Assembly (NCBI GenBank): GCA_016214425.1
Contig: JACRON010000086.1
Location: 1 to 5,455, forward strand
Direction of reading: 5' to 3'
DNA: 5,455 bases
Origin: Nitrospirota bacterium
GTDB taxonomy: Bacteria; Nitrospirota; CAKKRA01; 9FT-COMBO-42-15
Part shown: positions 1-5,455 of the stretch, one piece after another
Numbering within the stretch: the stretch's first letter is position 1
Layout of the letters: every line of letters starts with the position of its first letter
Notes under the pieces: model-generated
Database searches by the model: none
Seen by the model: only the letters and a program-made list of their open reading frames with translations
Told to the model about the DNA's origin: nothing
Position numbers and translations under genes: made by a program

Positions 1-1
1 T

Positions 2-1867
2 TTAATAAACGATGTTGTCAGGATAGCAAAGCACGAATACCAGCAGGTTTCGTTGAATCTTGCAAGGGCTGATTTGATCTCTATTGTTGAAAACCAGCTT
101 TTTCAGTTTGATAAGAGGATAAAAGAGAAAGGCGTATTGATAGAAAAAATATTCCCGCCTGCATCAGAAGTATTGGTCAAGATGGATGCAGAAAGGATTG
201 AAGAGGTAATCGCAATCCTTCTGACCAATGCCATCAGATACACGCCAAGGAATGAGAGGATAAGAATAAGTGTTGATGTAAAGGACGGCATCTCAAAGTC
301 TGATATAGAGCTTAAAACATACAACCCTGATACAAAGAGGGGCTTTATAGAAGTGGGGATATACAATCAATGCAAAGGGGTATCTGAAAAAAGGCTTAAC
401 AGCCTCTTTGACAAGTATGACAAGATAAAGAATTTTGATATTGAAGGAAACAAGCCTGACAGCGATGGAAAGGTTTTAAAGCTCCCCCTCGCAAGGCTGC
501 TTATAGAGTCGCACGAGGGAAAGATATGGGCAGAAGGGGACAAAAACGGATGCACCTTCTATTTTACAATTCCGATCTTTAAGATTGACGCTTATCAGGA
601 GAGTAAAATCTTAACTGTTTTCAATGTGCCTCAGGAGGATGAAAAGATACCAATTGGCATAGATGAGAGGCATAATGCGCTTATTATAAATGATAACCCT
701 GTTGTATTTAAGATGTACAGCGAGGCATTGGAAAAGATGGGATATGATATCCTTAAGGGTGCAAATGAGGAGGATGCAATTGACTTGGCAAGAAGGTATA
801 GACCCAATATAATCATTGTTGACCTGTCAATGACGGCGATTAGTGATGCATCCATTGTAAAGGTATTAAGGGAAGATCCTGAGACAAAGGAATTACCTAT
901 TATTGTTTTTAGCCAGCAAGGCAGTGAAGGTTTAAGATTAAAAGAGGGTATGGCAGTTACTATAGCCAAAAGGCCCCTTGATCAGGAGACCTTTGCAAAT
1001 CATGTAAATGAGGCAGTATTCAGGCATCAAAGAAGGGCGGATGGAAAAGAAAGGATTCTGATTGTGGATGATGAACAGAGCATCGCCTCCCTGCTTTCAA
1101 CAATGCTGCATGAATTTGGCTACAGGACAACTGTGGCATGCACAGGCGAGGACGCCCTTCATAAGGCTGAGATAGAGCAGCCGAGGCTTATACTCCTTGA
1201 TATAAATCTTCCCGGTATGGATGGTTTTCAGACATTAGAAAGCCTCAAGAATAATATCAGCACAAGCCATATACCAATAATATTATTATCAGGCATAAAG
1301 GATGCAAAGGAGAAGGCAAGGGGATTGAACCTTGGCGCAAGCGACTATATAACAAAGCCTTATTCGTCCCTTGAACTTGAGGCAAGGATAAGGATGCTTA
1401 TTCAAAGGAGAGAGGAAGATTACAGCACAAGTCCGACAACAATGCTTCCTGGAAATATAGCCATTGAGAGGGAGATTAATGCAGAGATCAGGAACGGAAA
1501 TCCCTTTTCAGTATGCTATATAGACCTTGATAATTTTAAGGCGTATAATGATAACTACGGGTTTTTAAAGGGAGATGCAGTAATAAAGCAGACAGCAAAG
1601 GTAATAACCGATGTGGTAAAGGAATACGGCAATGACCTGGATTTTATAGGCCATATCGGCGGCGACGATTTTATTGTACTCACAATCTCTATAGCAGTTG
1701 TCACCAGCAATGACCAGAGGCGGATTAAGCATTTTGCACAGATAAGCGATATTGCAGCAGAGATTAAAAAGGCTGCAAAGAGGATTGAAGGCAGTGTCTA
1801 TATTAAGGACAGGAGATTGGCAGCAGAGGCAGAAACATCTTATAACCCTCAGGACAGGATTTTATAA
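2..1867 (+). CDS. Hybrid signalling protein, 5'-truncated: HATPase-like, two receivers, GGDEF (GGDDF variant)
   Basis: The frame is open to the left edge (first codon at base 2), so the true start and any sensor or His-containing domain lie outside. The TTG at 53 is an internal Leu codon. Counting that TTG as residue 1: a HATPase-like domain at about 45-175 has an N-box (Asn59 in LLTNAIRYTP), but the G1 box reads NQCKG where DxGxG is expected, and the G2 region (VLKLPL) lacks its glycines. Receiver 1 (about 208-325) has N213/D214, phospho-acceptor D257, S287 and K306-R-P. Receiver 2 (about 333-452) is complete: D339, D340, D383, S413, K435-P436. The GGDEF domain (about 463 to the end) has LPGN, D491/D493 and GGDDF at 536-540, then moves after three residues to TISIAVV, a jump that looks like an internal deletion. 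It is a cytoplasmic regulator by inference, probably relaying phosphorylation to a c-di-GMP-type output. The stop overlaps the next gene's start (TAATG). Confidence 0.9.
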   Translation, partial: LINDVVRIAKHEYQQVSLNLARADLISIVENQLFQFDKRIKEKGVLIEKIFPPASEVLVKMDAERIEEVIAILLTNAIRYTPRNERIRISVDVKDGISKSDIELKTYNPDTKRGFIEVGIYNQCKGVSEKRLNSLFDKYDKIKNFDIEGNKPDSDGKVLKLPLARLLIESHEGKIWAEGDKNGCTFYFTIPIFKIDAYQESKILTVFNVPQEDEKIPIGIDERHNALIINDNPVVFKMYSEALEKMGYDILKGANEEDAIDLARRYRPNIIIVDLSMTAISDASIVKVLREDPETKELPIIVFSQQGSEGLRLKEGMAVTIAKRPLDQETFANHVNEAVFRHQRRADGKERILIVDDEQSIASLLSTMLHEFGYRTTVACTGEDALHKAEIEQPRLILLDINLPGMDGFQTLESLKNNISTSHIPIILLSGIKDAKEKARGLNLGASDYITKPYSSLELEARIRMLIQRREEDYSTSPTTMLPGNIAIEREINAEIRNGNPFSVCYIDLDNFKAYNDNYGFLKGDAVIKQTAKVITDVVKEYGNDLDFIGHIGGDDFIVLTISIAVVTSNDQRRIKHFAQISDIAAEIKKAAKRIEGSVYIKDRRLAAEAETSYNPQDRIL

Positions 1868-2231
1868 TGCAAAAGATCCTTGTTGCAGATGATGAAGAGG
1901 ATATCAGAATGATAATAAAGTTTGCATTGGAGGACAGAGGCTACAAGGTTATCACAGCCTCTGACGGTTCAGAGGTATTAGGCATTGTCAGAAAGGAAAA
2001 GGTTGATCTGATTATCCTTGATGCTGCAATGCCCAAGACGGACGGGTATGAGGCGTGCAAAAGATTAAAAAGGGATCCAGCAACAAAGAATATCCCTGTT
2101 GTCTTTCTTACAGCCATTGATTTGCAAAAGGATAAGCTGAAGAGCCAGAGGCTTGGGGCAGTTAAGTTTATTGCAAAGCCATTTGAGATTGAAGCGCTGA
2201 TAGAGGAGATTGCATCAATACTGAATAATAT

Positions 2232-2253
<22 letters not shown>
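1867..2253 (+). CDS. Stand-alone CheY-like response regulator receiver
   Basis: This 128-residue protein is a single receiver domain with no output domain. It has the acidic pair D8/D9 (VADDE), phospho-acceptor D52 (IILDAAMP), switch residue T82 (FLTA) and K104-P105 (IAKPF), so all residues needed for Mg2+-dependent phosphorylation are present. The ATG shares one base with the stop of the upstream hybrid protein (TAATG), and AGGA at 1856-1859 sits 7 bases before it, so the two genes are very likely translationally coupled and work together. It is probably a phospho-relay shuttle or acts by protein binding in the cytoplasm. The receiver fold is complete by about residue 119. The last residues (GSGERI) are encoded by DNA that is also the antisense of a tRNA 3' end, so the tail is unlikely to be functionally selected. 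Confidence 0.93.
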
Positions 2254-2308
<55 letters not shown>

Positions 2309-2322
2309 CCAAATTATTTTAT

Positions 2323-2351
2323 AGTGTATGATATTTAACAGTTAAAGTCAA
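2323..2351 (-). promoter_or_regulatory. Sigma70-type promoter of the initiator tRNA gene
   Basis: On the minus strand a TTGACT -35 box (2351-2346) is followed by exactly 17 bases and a TACACT -10 box (2328-2323). The -10 box ends 14 bases before the first tRNA nucleotide, so transcription would begin with a short leader. The alternative TATAAA just downstream is 22 bases from the -35 box, which is too far. The fit to the consensus (5/6 and 4/6) and the position support the call; the start site is inferred. Confidence 0.65.
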
Positions 2352-2374
2352 TACTAAATTTTTTCACTTTTTTT

Positions 2375-2445
2375 GTCATTCCTGCGAAAGCAGGAATCTA
2401 TTTTTTAGTTTTCTGCTTTGGCAAACACAAGTCTGGATTCCCGCG
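2375..2445. repeat. Decayed palindromic intergenic repeat
   Basis: The left part is a perfect 8-bp inverted repeat, ATTCCTGC (2378-2385) and GCAGGAAT (2390-2397), around a GAAA loop, preceded by GTC. After a 37-base AT-rich spacer comes TCTGGATTCCCGCG (2432-2445), whose GATTCCCGC is complementary with one mismatch to GCAGGAATC at 2390-2398. From memory, full elements of this kind have two such hairpins facing each other; the right one here has lost its outer arm. This is a non-coding, MITE- or REPIN-like remnant. No transposase is nearby. Confidence 0.6.
2378..2406 (+). terminator. Possible rho-independent terminator after the receiver gene
   Basis: The 8-bp stem with GAAA tetraloop (2378-2397) is followed by CTA and six T residues (2401-2406). 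This could stop rightward transcription from the signalling operon after it has run antisense through the tRNA. The stem has only four G-C pairs and the T-run starts three bases late, so it may be weak. On the other strand the stem is followed by A residues, so it works in one direction at most. Confidence 0.4.
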
Positions 2446-2450
2446 AAGGA
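2446..2450 (+). promoter_or_regulatory. Shine-Dalgarno of the GDPD gene, abutting the repeat remnant
   Basis: AAGGA lies 6 bases before the ATG at 2457 and supports that start. It directly continues the repeat arm GATTCCCGCG, so the ribosome binding site appears to have formed at the edge of the decayed repeat. Pairing of that arm with the upstream hairpin could expose or hide it, which is speculative. Confidence 0.6.
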
Positions 2451-2456
2451 TATTAG

Positions 2457-2777
2457 ATGCCGCTGTTCAAAAGACCAGATAGGAAATTCTTGAAAACAGA
2501 CAGGCCATTAAATATTGCCCACAGAGGAGGCCGCGGACTCTCATCTGAGCATACCATTGTTGCCTATAAAAAGGCTTTGTATGTGGGTGCAGATGTCCTT
2601 GAACTGGATGTCCATTCAACAAAGGATGGCGAGATAGTTGTAATCCATGACCCTACAGTTGACAGGACTACAAATGGAACAGGTTTGGTGAATGAGCTTA
2701 CGCTATCAGAAATAAAAAGGCTTGATGCAGGATACAGGTTTGCAATTAAAGGAGGAGCTAAAGAGGATTATCCTTGA
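2457..2777 (+). CDS. Glycerophosphodiester phosphodiesterase, N-terminal part (frameshifted gene)
   Basis: These 106 codons hold the N-terminal catalytic half of the GDPD family (GlpQ/UgpQ-like), which hydrolyses glycerophosphodiesters to glycerol-3-phosphate and an alcohol. Visible motifs are IAHRGG with catalytic His22, SEHT at 30-33, metal ligands Glu49 and Asp51 (LELD), and IHDPTVDRTTNGTG with the second catalytic His64. There is no signal peptide, so the enzyme would be cytoplasmic. The ATG follows AAGGA at good spacing. The frame ends at TGA (2775-2777) just after GYRF...KEDYP, where family members continue into IPTLxEV. That continuation is present in another frame, starting at 2774. 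The fragment alone lacks part of the TIM barrel and should be inactive. A single missing base near 2774 best explains the break. Confidence 0.85.
   Translation: MPLFKRPDRKFLKTDRPLNIAHRGGRGLSSEHTIVAYKKALYVGADVLELDVHSTKDGEIVVIHDPTVDRTTNGTGLVNELTLSEIKRLDAGYRFAIKGGAKEDYP
2748..2767 (+). promoter_or_regulatory. Shine-Dalgarno-like sequences before the GDPD frame break
   Basis: AAAGGAGG (2748-2755) is a near-perfect Shine-Dalgarno core, 18 bases before the TTG at 2774. AGAGGA (2762-2767) is closer, 6 bases before it. They lie inside the upstream reading frame and could support re-initiation at the TTGA overlap. They may equally be a chance product of Lys-Gly-Gly and Lys-Glu-Asp codons. Confidence 0.3.
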
Positions 2778-3271
2778 CAATTCCAACTCTGAAAGAGGTC
2801 TTTTCTGAATTTCCAAATCAGAGGATAAACATTGAGATAAAGCAGTTTGAGCCGCAGATAGAGGATACACTCATCGGGATTATTAAAGAGAAGAATATGA
2901 CTGATAATGTCCTTGTTGTTTCTGAGAGCCATGAGGCAATAAAGAGGTTCAGGAAGATATCCAAAGACACAATTGCAACAGGCGCATCTGTTTCAGAGGT
3001 GAGGAGATTTGTTATTTTCATGCGGTTAAAGATTACGACTCTTTATATACCCACTGCCGATGCCTTTCAGATACCTGAATATCATGGCGATTATCATCTG
3101 CTGACAGAGGAGTTTATTGAAAAGGCGCACAAAAAGAACATCAAAATCCATGTCTGGACTGTAAATGAAAAGGATGATATGAAAAGGCTTATTAAGATGG
3201 GTGTTGACGGCATCATGACAGACTATCCTGATTTGTTTTCAGAGGTGATTAATTGCCTTCTAAAAATCTGA
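2774..3271 (+). CDS. Glycerophosphodiester phosphodiesterase, C-terminal part (frameshifted gene)
   Basis: This frame supplies the remainder of the GDPD barrel. It has IPTLKEV directly after the break, INIEIK with the third metal-binding Glu (residue 21, counting the TTG as 1) and Lys23, and the characteristic end IKIHVWTVNEKDDMKRLIKMGVDGIMTDYPDLF. Joined to the upstream 106 codons it gives about 270 residues, the usual length of a cytoplasmic GDPD, with no obvious missing residues at the junction. The nominal TTG start overlaps the upstream TGA as TTGA and is probably just an internal Leu codon. Possibilities are a sequencing or assembly indel (most likely), a recent pseudogene, or two chains made by coupled re-initiation. 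TATCCTTGA does not form a standard -1 slippery heptamer, so programmed frameshifting is not favoured. Confidence 0.85.
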   Translation: MTIPTLKEVFSEFPNQRINIEIKQFEPQIEDTLIGIIKEKNMTDNVLVVSESHEAIKRFRKISKDTIATGASVSEVRRFVIFMRLKITTLYIPTADAFQIPEYHGDYHLLTEEFIEKAHKKNIKIHVWTVNEKDDMKRLIKMGVDGIMTDYPDLFSEVINCLLKI

Positions 3272-3346
3272 TAATTCTTATTTAAAATTATAGTTATATG
3301 CTGTGTTAAAATATACAAATGAACAGTCATGATAATTACTTGAAGA

Positions 3347-3877
3347 TTATCTGCCGTGAAATAAACATTGAGGCAGTGAAATATTTTTGCAGAAGATTAA
3401 AGGTTGTGCAATGTTAGCACTCCATACTACATCACTATTTCTTATGTCATACATTTTTACAGATAATTGCAGCTTTTCTTTTTCGGTACTTCTCCCTATT
3501 ACTAAATTTGGGCTTGCCCCTACGCTTCCAGCCCTATAAGTTCTTAATCTTACAGTACCAACAATTACACCGTCAACACCCGCAAGAGATAATGTTTTCC
3601 TATCCTGTTCTGTTAATCCAGATTGTATAACAGTATTTTCATCAATTATAACTTTCAATCGTTCTTTTTCAATGATATTAAATCCTTTTTTTCTGAATCC
3701 TAAAGATATATGATCGGTTACTATCTGAGATAATAAAGGATCATGTGAGTCAAGCTTTACAATTGCAATCTTTTTAATTTTAGAAAAATCCACATCAGGT
3801 TTGGTATAGCTTTGCACTGTAATACATCCCAAAGATAATAAAACTATTCCAATTAATAAAACAAACAACTTTTTCAT
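3347..3877 (-). CDS. CsgG/LpoB-like putative lipoprotein
   Basis: This 176-residue protein begins with a lipoprotein signal peptide: MKK, a hydrophobic stretch at 4-16, and a lipobox ending LGC with acylated Cys18. The mature part has the pattern of the CsgG/LpoB/FlgO-like fold: FSKIKKIAIVKLDS, a helix with LGFRKKGFNIIEKERL, an IQSGL segment, LAGVDGVIVGTV, then strands ending KMYDIRNSDVVWSA. Such proteins are periplasm-facing envelope lipoproteins, often accessory to secretion or cell-wall synthesis; the specific role here is unknown. The ATG is supported by AGGGGGA (3888-3882), 4 bases upstream. The gene lies 82 bases after the zinc-ribbon gene on the same strand, with a palindromic repeat in the gap. 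The last about 20 residues (QPLIFCKNISLPQCLFHGR) look unlike a normal end for the fold, so a 3' frameshift or truncation is possible. Confidence 0.75.
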   Translation of the reverse strand: MKKLFVLLIGIVLLSLGCITVQSYTKPDVDFSKIKKIAIVKLDSHDPLLSQIVTDHISLGFRKKGFNIIEKERLKVIIDENTVIQSGLTEQDRKTLSLAGVDGVIVGTVRLRTYRAGSVGASPNLVIGRSTEKEKLQLSVKMYDIRNSDVVWSANIAQPLIFCKNISLPQCLFHGR

Positions 3878-3904
3878 GGCATCCCCCTATTCTGACATTT
3901 CTTT

Positions 3905-3928
3905 GGTAGCCGCAGGCTTTAGCCTGCG
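3905..3928. repeat. REP-like palindrome, copy 1 (GTAG foot)
   Basis: A 24-bp unit: GGTAGC followed by a perfect 8-bp inverted repeat, CGCAGGCT and AGCCTGCG, around TT. It lies in the 82-bp gap between the zinc-ribbon gene and the lipoprotein gene. The GTAG tetranucleotide next to the stem is the arrangement known from REP sequences mobilised by RAYT transposases. No T-run follows the stem on either strand, so it is not a standard terminator, although it may stabilise mRNA ends. Confidence 0.8.
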
Positions 3929-3959
3929 TAAAAATGCTGATTTACCAACTGTAGACATT

Positions 3960-4898
3960 TTATATTGTGGCCGTCCCATTATTGCGTTTTTCTCTCAATA
4001 TTTTTTCAATCAATGAGGCTGTATTTAAAATTGCCTCATAAGTATCCTTTTTTGAGGCACTCTTGAGATCATGAACAGCGTCATTTCTGAGTAGTCTTAT
4101 AATGTGTGCCGTATCAGCTTCTGTTCCATTGAATATCTTACCTTTCGCTTTATCAATTAATGCTTCCAGCTTGCCTTTTCCATCTTTTTCAGCCTTAGTT
4201 AATTTTGGATAAATAGTTTCGAGCATTTCTTCAATAATTGAGCAACATAAAATCAAAGACGCTGTATTAAGTCCAAAAAGCCATGCACCCATAGCCTCAC
4301 GAAAATATTTTCTAATCTCATTTGTTGGTTCAATGGAAATGAAGACGGGTTTAAGTAATTTAGCTCTGTCAATATAATCGCCTATTATGCTTACAAGTAA
4401 GCCTTTATAACCTCCCGCAGATATTTCATCCAATATTTCATTAGAAGACAAATCGTCCCAGAGTGACTTTACTGCATCCATTGCATCGCTTATTAAATTA
4501 GTATCTTCAAAATATAGCAATTTCCCGGGTTCCCATATAAGATTTTCAATTATTTCATAGGCCAAGCCCTCTGCTTCTTCTGAATATTTGACAAAGGAAT
4601 TTGCAGTAATATTCTCCGTTTTATATTTTTTATGGAGGTCAACAAGTCTTTTGATTGCCTGTATAATGGGTTCACTCGAAATATCTATTTCATCTTTAAG
4701 CTTATTTTGACCGATGCCAATTAAATACACTGTTGATTGACAATCAGAACATTTAATTTGCTTTGTAATCTGTTCAATTGCCACATTCAAAGATTCTAAA
4801 TCGTGAACATTAGAAAGATTTTCTTTTAATGATAAATATGAAGCAACCTGCTCAAAAGGAAATTCTTTTCTGCATCTTTTGCAAAGAAATTTCAACAT
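3960..4898 (-). CDS. Zinc-ribbon protein with DUF4145/HEPN-like C-terminal domain
   Basis: This 312-residue soluble protein has no signal peptide or membrane segment. The N-terminus has two CxxC knuckles (C6/C9 in CKRC and C50/C53 in CSDC), a likely zinc ribbon for nucleic-acid or protein contact. Residues about 75-190 are mainly helical and unrecognised. Residues about 195-300 match the DUF4145 pattern: FREAMGAWLFGLNTASLILCCSIIEEML, then LIDKAKG and RLLRNDAVHDL, then a final helix. R271-x4-H276 with Asn after the Arg fits the R-x4-6-H motif of HEPN domains, a superfamily with many RNases in toxin and antiviral systems; I recall DUF4145 being grouped there. RNase activity is inference. The start is supported by GGAG, 9 bases upstream. 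The gene is bracketed by inverted REP-like repeats and followed by the lipoprotein gene. It could instead be a non-catalytic HEPN-like helper. Confidence 0.8.
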   Translation of the reverse strand: MLKFLCKRCRKEFPFEQVASYLSLKENLSNVHDLESLNVAIEQITKQIKCSDCQSTVYLIGIGQNKLKDEIDISSEPIIQAIKRLVDLHKKYKTENITANSFVKYSEEAEGLAYEIIENLIWEPGKLLYFEDTNLISDAMDAVKSLWDDLSSNEILDEISAGGYKGLLVSIIGDYIDRAKLLKPVFISIEPTNEIRKYFREAMGAWLFGLNTASLILCCSIIEEMLETIYPKLTKAEKDGKGKLEALIDKAKGKIFNGTEADTAHIIRLLRNDAVHDLKSASKKDTYEAILNTASLIEKILREKRNNGTATI

Positions 4899-4986
4899 AT
4901 TTTAAGTCTCCGAATTCTATGGACTGTCATCATAATCTTGCGATTCTTAAATCCTTCTTGCCTACTAATGAGTGTTTAACTATAAT

Positions 4987-5042
4987 GTAGCCGCAATTTA
5001 AAATTATATACTCATACTCGCAGGCTAAAGCCTGCGGCTACC
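4987..5042. repeat. REP-like palindrome, copy 2, with a half copy forming an inverted pair
   Basis: Bases 5019-5042 are the exact reverse complement (24/24) of the unit at 3905-3928. About 23 bases to its left, GTAGCCGCA (4987-4995) matches the foot of the unit in the opposite orientation, followed by AT-rich sequence instead of the stem. Together they form a 55-bp structure bounded by GTAGCCGCA and TGCGGCTAC, resembling a REPIN or BIME in which one member has decayed. It lies 88 bases upstream of the zinc-ribbon gene's start codon. Confidence 0.75.
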
Positions 5043-5181
5043 CAATAAGGAAAAAGCAAGGGAAAAGGATCTGGCCTTGAAACATCAGTTTCTCCCCCGC
5101 TCCGTAATAACCTCTACATACAAATCACAATAATCCGCAATCCCTTTATATTAAGCCCTGCATGAGCCTTATAAACCGAGC
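5043..5181. other. Intergenic stretch with no recognised element
   Basis: This lies between the REP-like pair and the end of the ORF6N-family gene. I see no convincing terminator, RNA or start-bearing reading frame. One 21-codon open stretch on the minus strand (containing IADYCDLYVEV) has protein-like composition but no start codon, and may be a remnant of a decayed gene. Confidence 0.4.
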
Positions 5182-5455
5182 TTAGTTTTTAACAGCCTTG
5201 CGGCTAAGCGTTCTATACTGCGCACTGCGCTCCCGGACAATAAATCCTATTTTCTTCTTCTTAGGCTCTGGAGGCGTCATTAATTGACGAATGGCGTCAA
5301 AAACAACCTTTATCTCTTCATCATGTTTTTCTATCTTTTGCTCAAGTTGCGCCAATTTATGGGCAAGCTCTTTGTGTGTGGACAGTATTTCCCGCAATTT
5401 AACAAAGGTCCTCATTATTGCAATATTGACTTGCACGGCCTGCTTGCCTCTAAGA
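5182..5455 (-). CDS. ORF6N domain-containing protein, C-terminal part (5' end outside the window)
   Basis: The frame is open to the right edge of the window, reading LRGKQAVQVNIAIMRTFVKLRE before the rest. The GTG at 5436 is an internal Val, so the N-terminus lies outside. The 90 visible residues match what I recall as the C-terminal part of ORF6N-family proteins: QVNIAIMRTFVKLR, a heptad-like helix (LAHKLAQLEQKIEKHDEEIKVV), then FDAIRQLMTPPEPKKKKIGFIV and a basic tail. The missing part would carry the ORF6N DNA-binding domain, related to phage antirepressors such as KilA-N proteins, in a protein of roughly 170-200 residues. The helix suggests oligomerisation. Chromosomal copies are common in environmental bacteria, and its target is unknown. 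It is the most upstream of the three minus-strand genes, but 283 bases and a repeat separate it from the next, so they are probably not one operon. Confidence 0.85.
   Translation of the reverse strand, partial: LRGKQAVQVNIAIMRTFVKLREILSTHKELAHKLAQLEQKIEKHDEEIKVVFDAIRQLMTPPEPKKKKIGFIVRERSAQYRTLSRKAVKN

Noticed and set aside
53..55. TTG as the start of the hybrid signalling protein
   Set aside because: The frame continues open to the window edge with kinase-like sequence (IAKHEYQQVSLNLAR), so the gene is truncated and the TTG is an internal Leu.
103..969. Minus-strand open frames opposite the signalling gene and opposite the GDPD gene
   Set aside because: They are shadows of strongly conserved plus-strand domains, with no family resemblance of their own.
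3272..3346. Bidirectional terminator between the convergent GDPD and lipoprotein genes
   Set aside because: AT-rich with no GC-containing stem; the CTGCC/GGCAG pair at 3351-3376 is only 5 bp with a long loop.
3905..3928. REP-like palindrome as an intrinsic terminator
   Set aside because: No T-run follows the stem on either strand.
4960..4990. Promoter of the zinc-ribbon gene (TATAGT on the minus strand)
   Set aside because: No acceptable -35 box at 16-18 bases, and AT-rich sequence gives such matches easily.
3905..5042. Two palindromes as a CRISPR array or classic IS inverted repeats
   Set aside because: There are only two full units, in inverted orientation, with a non-transposase gene between them and no visible target-site duplication.
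5083..5160. Short protein-like stretch on the minus strand (IADYCDLYVEV)
   Set aside because: Only 21 codons between stops and no start codon; a gene remnant at best.
5434..5436. GTG as the start of the ORF6N-family protein
   Set aside because: The upstream in-frame codons read LRGKQA, continuing the family's conserved QAVQVNIAIMRTF segment to the window edge.

Overview
The window looks like chromosomal DNA from a Gram-negative, moderately AT-rich, probably uncultured bacterium. The signalling genes resemble those of Deltaproteobacteria and Nitrospirota: the GGDEF domain is of the 'GHIGGDDF' type, and the intergenic palindromes (cores CCTGC-GAAA-GCAGG and GCAGGCT-TT-AGCCTGC) are of kinds I associate with such genomes. 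This taxonomic placement is inference from memory. No plasmid, prophage or CRISPR structure is visible.

Left part (1-2308): a 5'-truncated multidomain signalling protein (HATPase-like, receiver, receiver, GGDEF) overlaps by one base with a stand-alone CheY-like receiver. Translational coupling suggests one two-component / second-messenger module. The big protein looks degenerate in two domains: its ATP-binding boxes have lost key residues, and its GGDEF domain appears to lack an internal segment. Its second receiver is fully canonical, and the small receiver has every phosphorylation residue. An initiator tRNA gene lies on the opposite strand, and its 3' end, including an encoded CCA, overlaps the last 22 bases of the receiver gene.

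Middle (2309-3346): the tRNA has its own sigma70-type promoter reading leftward. Next comes a palindromic repeat remnant that may end rightward transcription and whose right edge abuts the ribosome binding site of a glycerophosphodiester phosphodiesterase (GDPD). The GDPD is split into two overlapping frames by an apparent single-base deletion. A 75-bp gap without a convincing terminator separates it from the convergent genes on the right.

Right part (3347-5455): all genes are on the minus strand. In transcription order they are a partial ORF6N-family protein entering from beyond the window, a zinc-ribbon protein with a DUF4145/HEPN-like C-terminus, and a CsgG/LpoB-like lipoprotein. Two exact, inverted 24-bp copies of a GTAG-footed palindrome (REP-like) bracket the zinc-ribbon gene. 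The outer copy also forms a compact inverted pair with a decayed half copy. This segment looks like accessory DNA. The best candidate for an undescribed system is the zinc-ribbon/HEPN-like gene in its repeat-bounded setting, but function is not shown by sequence alone. No gene-free stretch exceeds 300 bases; the longest (4899-5181) holds the repeat pair and otherwise nothing I recognise.
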